The notes under the pieces were generated by a model, which saw nothing but the letters and a program-made list of their open reading frames with translations, was not told the origin of the DNA and did no database searches. Below, in pieces: positions 61,778 to 64,000 of a DNA stretch of 64,000 bases (the stretch's first letter is position 1; each line of letters starts with the position of its first letter). The position numbers and the translations under genes are program-made. Source of the DNA: Photorhabdus cinerea (GTDB lineage: Bacteria > Pseudomonadota > Gammaproteobacteria > Enterobacterales > Enterobacteriaceae); NCBI RefSeq assembly GCF_011189575.1, contig NZ_PUJW01000013.1, positions 62,001 to 126,000 on the forward strand, written 5' to 3'.

Positions 61778-62010
61778 AGTTGCTCATTCAACTTCCTATG
61801 TTGGCCCACATCGGTGGAGACATGCCACATAAACTATCGAATGATGCCAGAGTAAGGTGCCTACCGTCCAACTCAGTGATATCGCTTTCCGGCCTTATCA
61901 AACATCGGGCGACACGTGGAGTGAGGCACCACCTATCCTGACTGTAGATAAACAGCAGGAATGTGTTCTCCTCACTGGCGGGATAATAGTTAAGACTATT
62001 GTCCCGCCGT
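61778..62010 (+). ncRNA. glmY: Small RNA GlmY
   Basis: GlmY protects GlmZ from RapZ-directed cleavage and so raises GlmS synthesis when glucosamine-6-phosphate is low. The 5' part (AGTTGCTCATTCAACTTCCT, then a stem ending ACATAA) mirrors E. coli GlmY (AGTGGCTCATTCAC...ACATAA). The gene lies in the conserved purL-glmY-glrK position. The 3' boundary is set by the strong hairpin GGCGGGA...TCCCGCC at 61977-62008. That gives about 230 nt, longer than E. coli (about 184), so the exact 3' end is uncertain. Confidence 0.8.
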
Positions 62011-62147
62011 CATAATTCAGGTGTCTGCCTGCCTCATTGTCTGGATGTTTGCATCTACTATTTATCAGTAACAGCAGAATTTATCAGCCGACAGGTTTTT
62101 CTATCTGCCCTTTGTCGGCTAACATTGGTGTACTGACAGGTTACGAG

Positions 62148-63587
62148 ATGATTTCCTTGAAAAAATGGCGTTTGTTTCCGCGCTCATTGCGCCAATTAGT
62201 TGTGATGGCCTTTTGGCTGGTGCTATTACCGTTATTGGTTTTGGCTTATCAGGCTTATCAGAGTCTTGATCAGCTCAGTGAGCAAGCGGCTGATATAAAC
62301 CGTACTACGTTGGCTGATGCCCGCCGCAGTGAAGCCATGACGGGGATTGCGCTGGAGATGGAACGTAGCTACCGCCAGTATTGTGTGTTGGGGGATAAAA
62401 CGCTGGAAAATCTCTATCAGAAGCAATACCGGCAATACTCTAAGATGCTGAAAGATCAAATGGCTATACTTGATGATCAACAGCATATCAAGATGCTTAA
62501 TGATTTGTTGTCACAATTGACAAAAATCACTTGCTTCAATAGTGAGCCAACACAATCCGTAGCGCAATTACTTGAGCAATTTTCTAATGTTAATAGTCAG
62601 ATGGTACAAACTACCCGTGATGTTATTTTCAGTCGAGGGGAACAGCTACAGAAAGATATTGCCGAGAAAGGACAATTCTTTGGCTGGCAGAGCCTTATTT
62701 TGTTTTTATTGAGTGCGCTACTGGTAGTGTTATTTACCCGTATGATTATCGGGCCAGTAAAAGGTATTGAACGGATGATTAACCGATTGGGAGAAGGGCA
62801 ATCATTAGGCGTTCGTATAGATTCTTTTCAGGGGCCGCGAGAACTTCGCTCTTTGGCGCAGCGGATTGTCTGGCTCAGTGAGCGATTGGCTTGGTTGGAA
62901 TCACAACGCCATGAGTTTTTGCGTCATATTTCTCATGAATTGAAAACACCATTAGCAAGTATGCGGGAAGGGACAGAATTACTGGCTGACGAAGTTGCAG
63001 GGCCATTGACGGTTGATCAGCAAGAAGTGGTTGCTATTCTTGATAATAGTAGTAAACATTTGCAGCAGTTGATCGAACAATTGTTAGATTATAACCGTAA
63101 ACTGGCGGATAGCTCGACGGAACAACAGCAAGTTTCTTTACGGGAAATTGTTAATGAAGTGGTTTTATCACACAGTTTGCCTGCAAGATCAAAGAATATT
63201 CAGACAGAAATTCAACTTAACGCTGATATTTGCTGGGCAGAACCTACACTATTAATGCGGGTTATTGATAATCTCTACTCCAATGCGGTGCACTATGGCG
63301 CTGAATCCGGTAACATCTGGGTTTCTAGTCGTCAGATCGGCAAATGTGTTCAAATTGATGTTGCTAATACCGGTACTCCAATCCCTGAATCAGAACGTAG
63401 TATGATTTTTGAACCGTTCTACCAGGGAACGCTCCAGCGTAAAGGCGCAGTGAAAGGTAGCGGCCTTGGGCTAAGCATTGCGCAGGATTGTATTAAGCGT
63501 ATGGGAGGTGAACTGTTATTAATTCAGAGCGAATTTGCTGACGTATGTTTTCGTATTGAGTTGCCATTAACTGCTGAGAATAAATAA
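62148..63587 (+). CDS. glrK: Two-component sensor histidine kinase GlrK (QseE/YfhK)
   Basis: 479 aa. Two membrane helices (about 14-36 and about 180-200) enclosing a periplasmic sensor region, a HAMP (RMIIGPVKGIERMINRLGEG), dimerisation/phosphoacceptor HISHELKTP with His at about 263, and ATPase boxes (LLMRVIDNLYSNAVHYGAES; GSGLGLSIAQDCIKRMGGEL). It controls GlrR, which activates glmY. ATG 62148 (MISLKKWRLFPRSLRQLV) matches the family; a longer in-frame extension from 62037 overlaps the end of the glmY region and was rejected. Confidence 0.95.
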   Translation: MISLKKWRLFPRSLRQLVVMAFWLVLLPLLVLAYQAYQSLDQLSEQAADINRTTLADARRSEAMTGIALEMERSYRQYCVLGDKTLENLYQKQYRQYSKMLKDQMAILDDQQHIKMLNDLLSQLTKITCFNSEPTQSVAQLLEQFSNVNSQMVQTTRDVIFSRGEQLQKDIAEKGQFFGWQSLILFLLSALLVVLFTRMIIGPVKGIERMINRLGEGQSLGVRIDSFQGPRELRSLAQRIVWLSERLAWLESQRHEFLRHISHELKTPLASMREGTELLADEVAGPLTVDQQEVVAILDNSSKHLQQLIEQLLDYNRKLADSSTEQQQVSLREIVNEVVLSHSLPARSKNIQTEIQLNADICWAEPTLLMRVIDNLYSNAVHYGAESGNIWVSSRQIGKCVQIDVANTGTPIPESERSMIFEPFYQGTLQRKGAVKGSGLGLSIAQDCIKRMGGELLLIQSEFADVCFRIELPLTAENK

Positions 63588-64000
63588 TGTATAACAGGTC
63601 TACTTACCGTTTTGTACAAAAGACGGATCGGCAGAGTATTGCGGTACAGCCTGGGAAAAACGTTTTTGTCACCAGACTATTATTACTACGAGTTTCAGTT
63701 TGGGGTTTTAGAATGATTCCGCTGATTCTCACTCCTTTTTTATTGGCGGGTTGCGTCAAAAGTCCGGTTAATAATAATTTAATTACAGCTGTGGTAACAC
63801 CAGAACAACAGGTGACAGATTACCGTATCGCAGATTGCGATTTAATGTGGGATTTAGAGACACCGCCATCGATTGAGAACGCACTTTACTGGCTGCGGCT
63901 GATAGATTGTTCAGATAACCTGACGTTAGCCGAAGCGCGTAATATTGCGAAACACATCATTCCAGTTACTTGGGATTTGGCTTTCAAGCAGAGCATCTTA
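63587..64000 (+). CDS. qseG: Outer membrane lipoprotein QseG (YfhG), partial at the right edge
   Basis: At least 138 codons, cut by the window end. The lipobox FLLAGC near 63745 marks it as a lipoprotein, and the acidic segment LMWDLETPPSIENALYWLRL with the DC motifs is the QseG/YfhG pattern. It works with GlrK (QseE). The frame is open from the ATG at 63587, overlapping the glrK stop by one base, but this gives an unusually long pre-lipobox part. An in-frame ATG at 63713 would give a short signal peptide, so the real start is uncertain. Confidence 0.85.
   Translation, partial: MYNRSTYRFVQKTDRQSIAVQPGKNVFVTRLLLLRVSVWGFRMIPLILTPFLLAGCVKSPVNNNLITAVVTPEQQVTDYRIADCDLMWDLETPPSIENALYWLRLIDCSDNLTLAEARNIAKHIIPVTWDLAFKQSIL

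Overview
The window is chromosomal DNA from an enterobacterial (order Enterobacterales) organism. Core gene order and protein sequences follow E. coli closely: smpB-ssrA, recN-nadK-grpE, srmB/trmN6, nadB/rpoE-rseABC-lepA-lepB-rnc-era-recO-pdxJ-acpS-yfhL, tadA, mltF, purL-glmY-glrK-qseG. The low-GC accessory DNA, ERIC repeats, arrays of tail-fibre genes and a flagellar-type phospholipase suggest Photorhabdus or a close relative such as Xenorhabdus. That genus call is inference.

Layout. (1) 1-12.3 kb: a decayed prophage next to the 3' end of ssrA. It keeps an intact large terminase, but the small terminase, portal, hub, baseplate J and tail-fibre genes carry frameshifts or stops. A large deletion has fused the portal reading frame to a Dit-like tail protein, so capsid, tail-tube, tape-measure and integrase genes are absent. 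An intact GNAT-like gene and a 57-codon gene sit inside it as possible cargo. (2) 12.3-13.5 kb: a SymE-like toxin gene, a small HTH gene and repeat-rich noncoding DNA. (3) 13.5-19.9 kb: core genes ssrA (tag ANDEKYELAA), smpB, ratA, rnfH, bamE, recN with two LexA boxes, nadK, grpE with a sigma-32 promoter, and ung. (4) 20.3-22.0 kb: a phospholipase A1-like gene and an ankyrin-repeat partner behind a flagellar sigma-28-like promoter. (5) 22.3-32.3 kb: a very AT-rich island marked by four ERIC elements. It encodes a frameshifted MGDG-synthase/MurG-like glycosyltransferase, a rhomboid protease with all catalytic residues, a GT4, three GT-A-type glycosyltransferases, a nucleotidyltransferase, a peptidase-less ABC exporter and an HlyD-type adaptor. 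This is the best candidate for an undescribed biosynthesis and export system. (6) 32.3-46.0 kb: core genes, including the sigma-E operon with a likely autoregulatory promoter and the rnc operon with its hairpin leader. (7) 46.0-51.9 kb: an orphan array of tail-fibre and fibre-assembly cassettes, three in tandem on the minus strand and one inverted, with no other phage genes. (8) 52-64 kb: tadA, an inserted arginine decarboxylase (adiA), mltF, purL, a RelE/ParE-Phd toxin-antitoxin pair, the sRNA gene glmY with a sigma-54 promoter and three GlrR-type sites, glrK, and the start of qseG running off the right edge.

Functionally, the core blocks cover trans-translation (ssrA/smpB), envelope stress (rpoE-rseABC, bamE), translation and secretion (lepA/lepB), RNA processing (rnc, srmB, tadA, trmN6) and amino-sugar control (glrK-glmY). 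The accessory blocks look like competition or surface-interaction modules. All assignments come from reading the sequence and from remembered family features; no database search was run.
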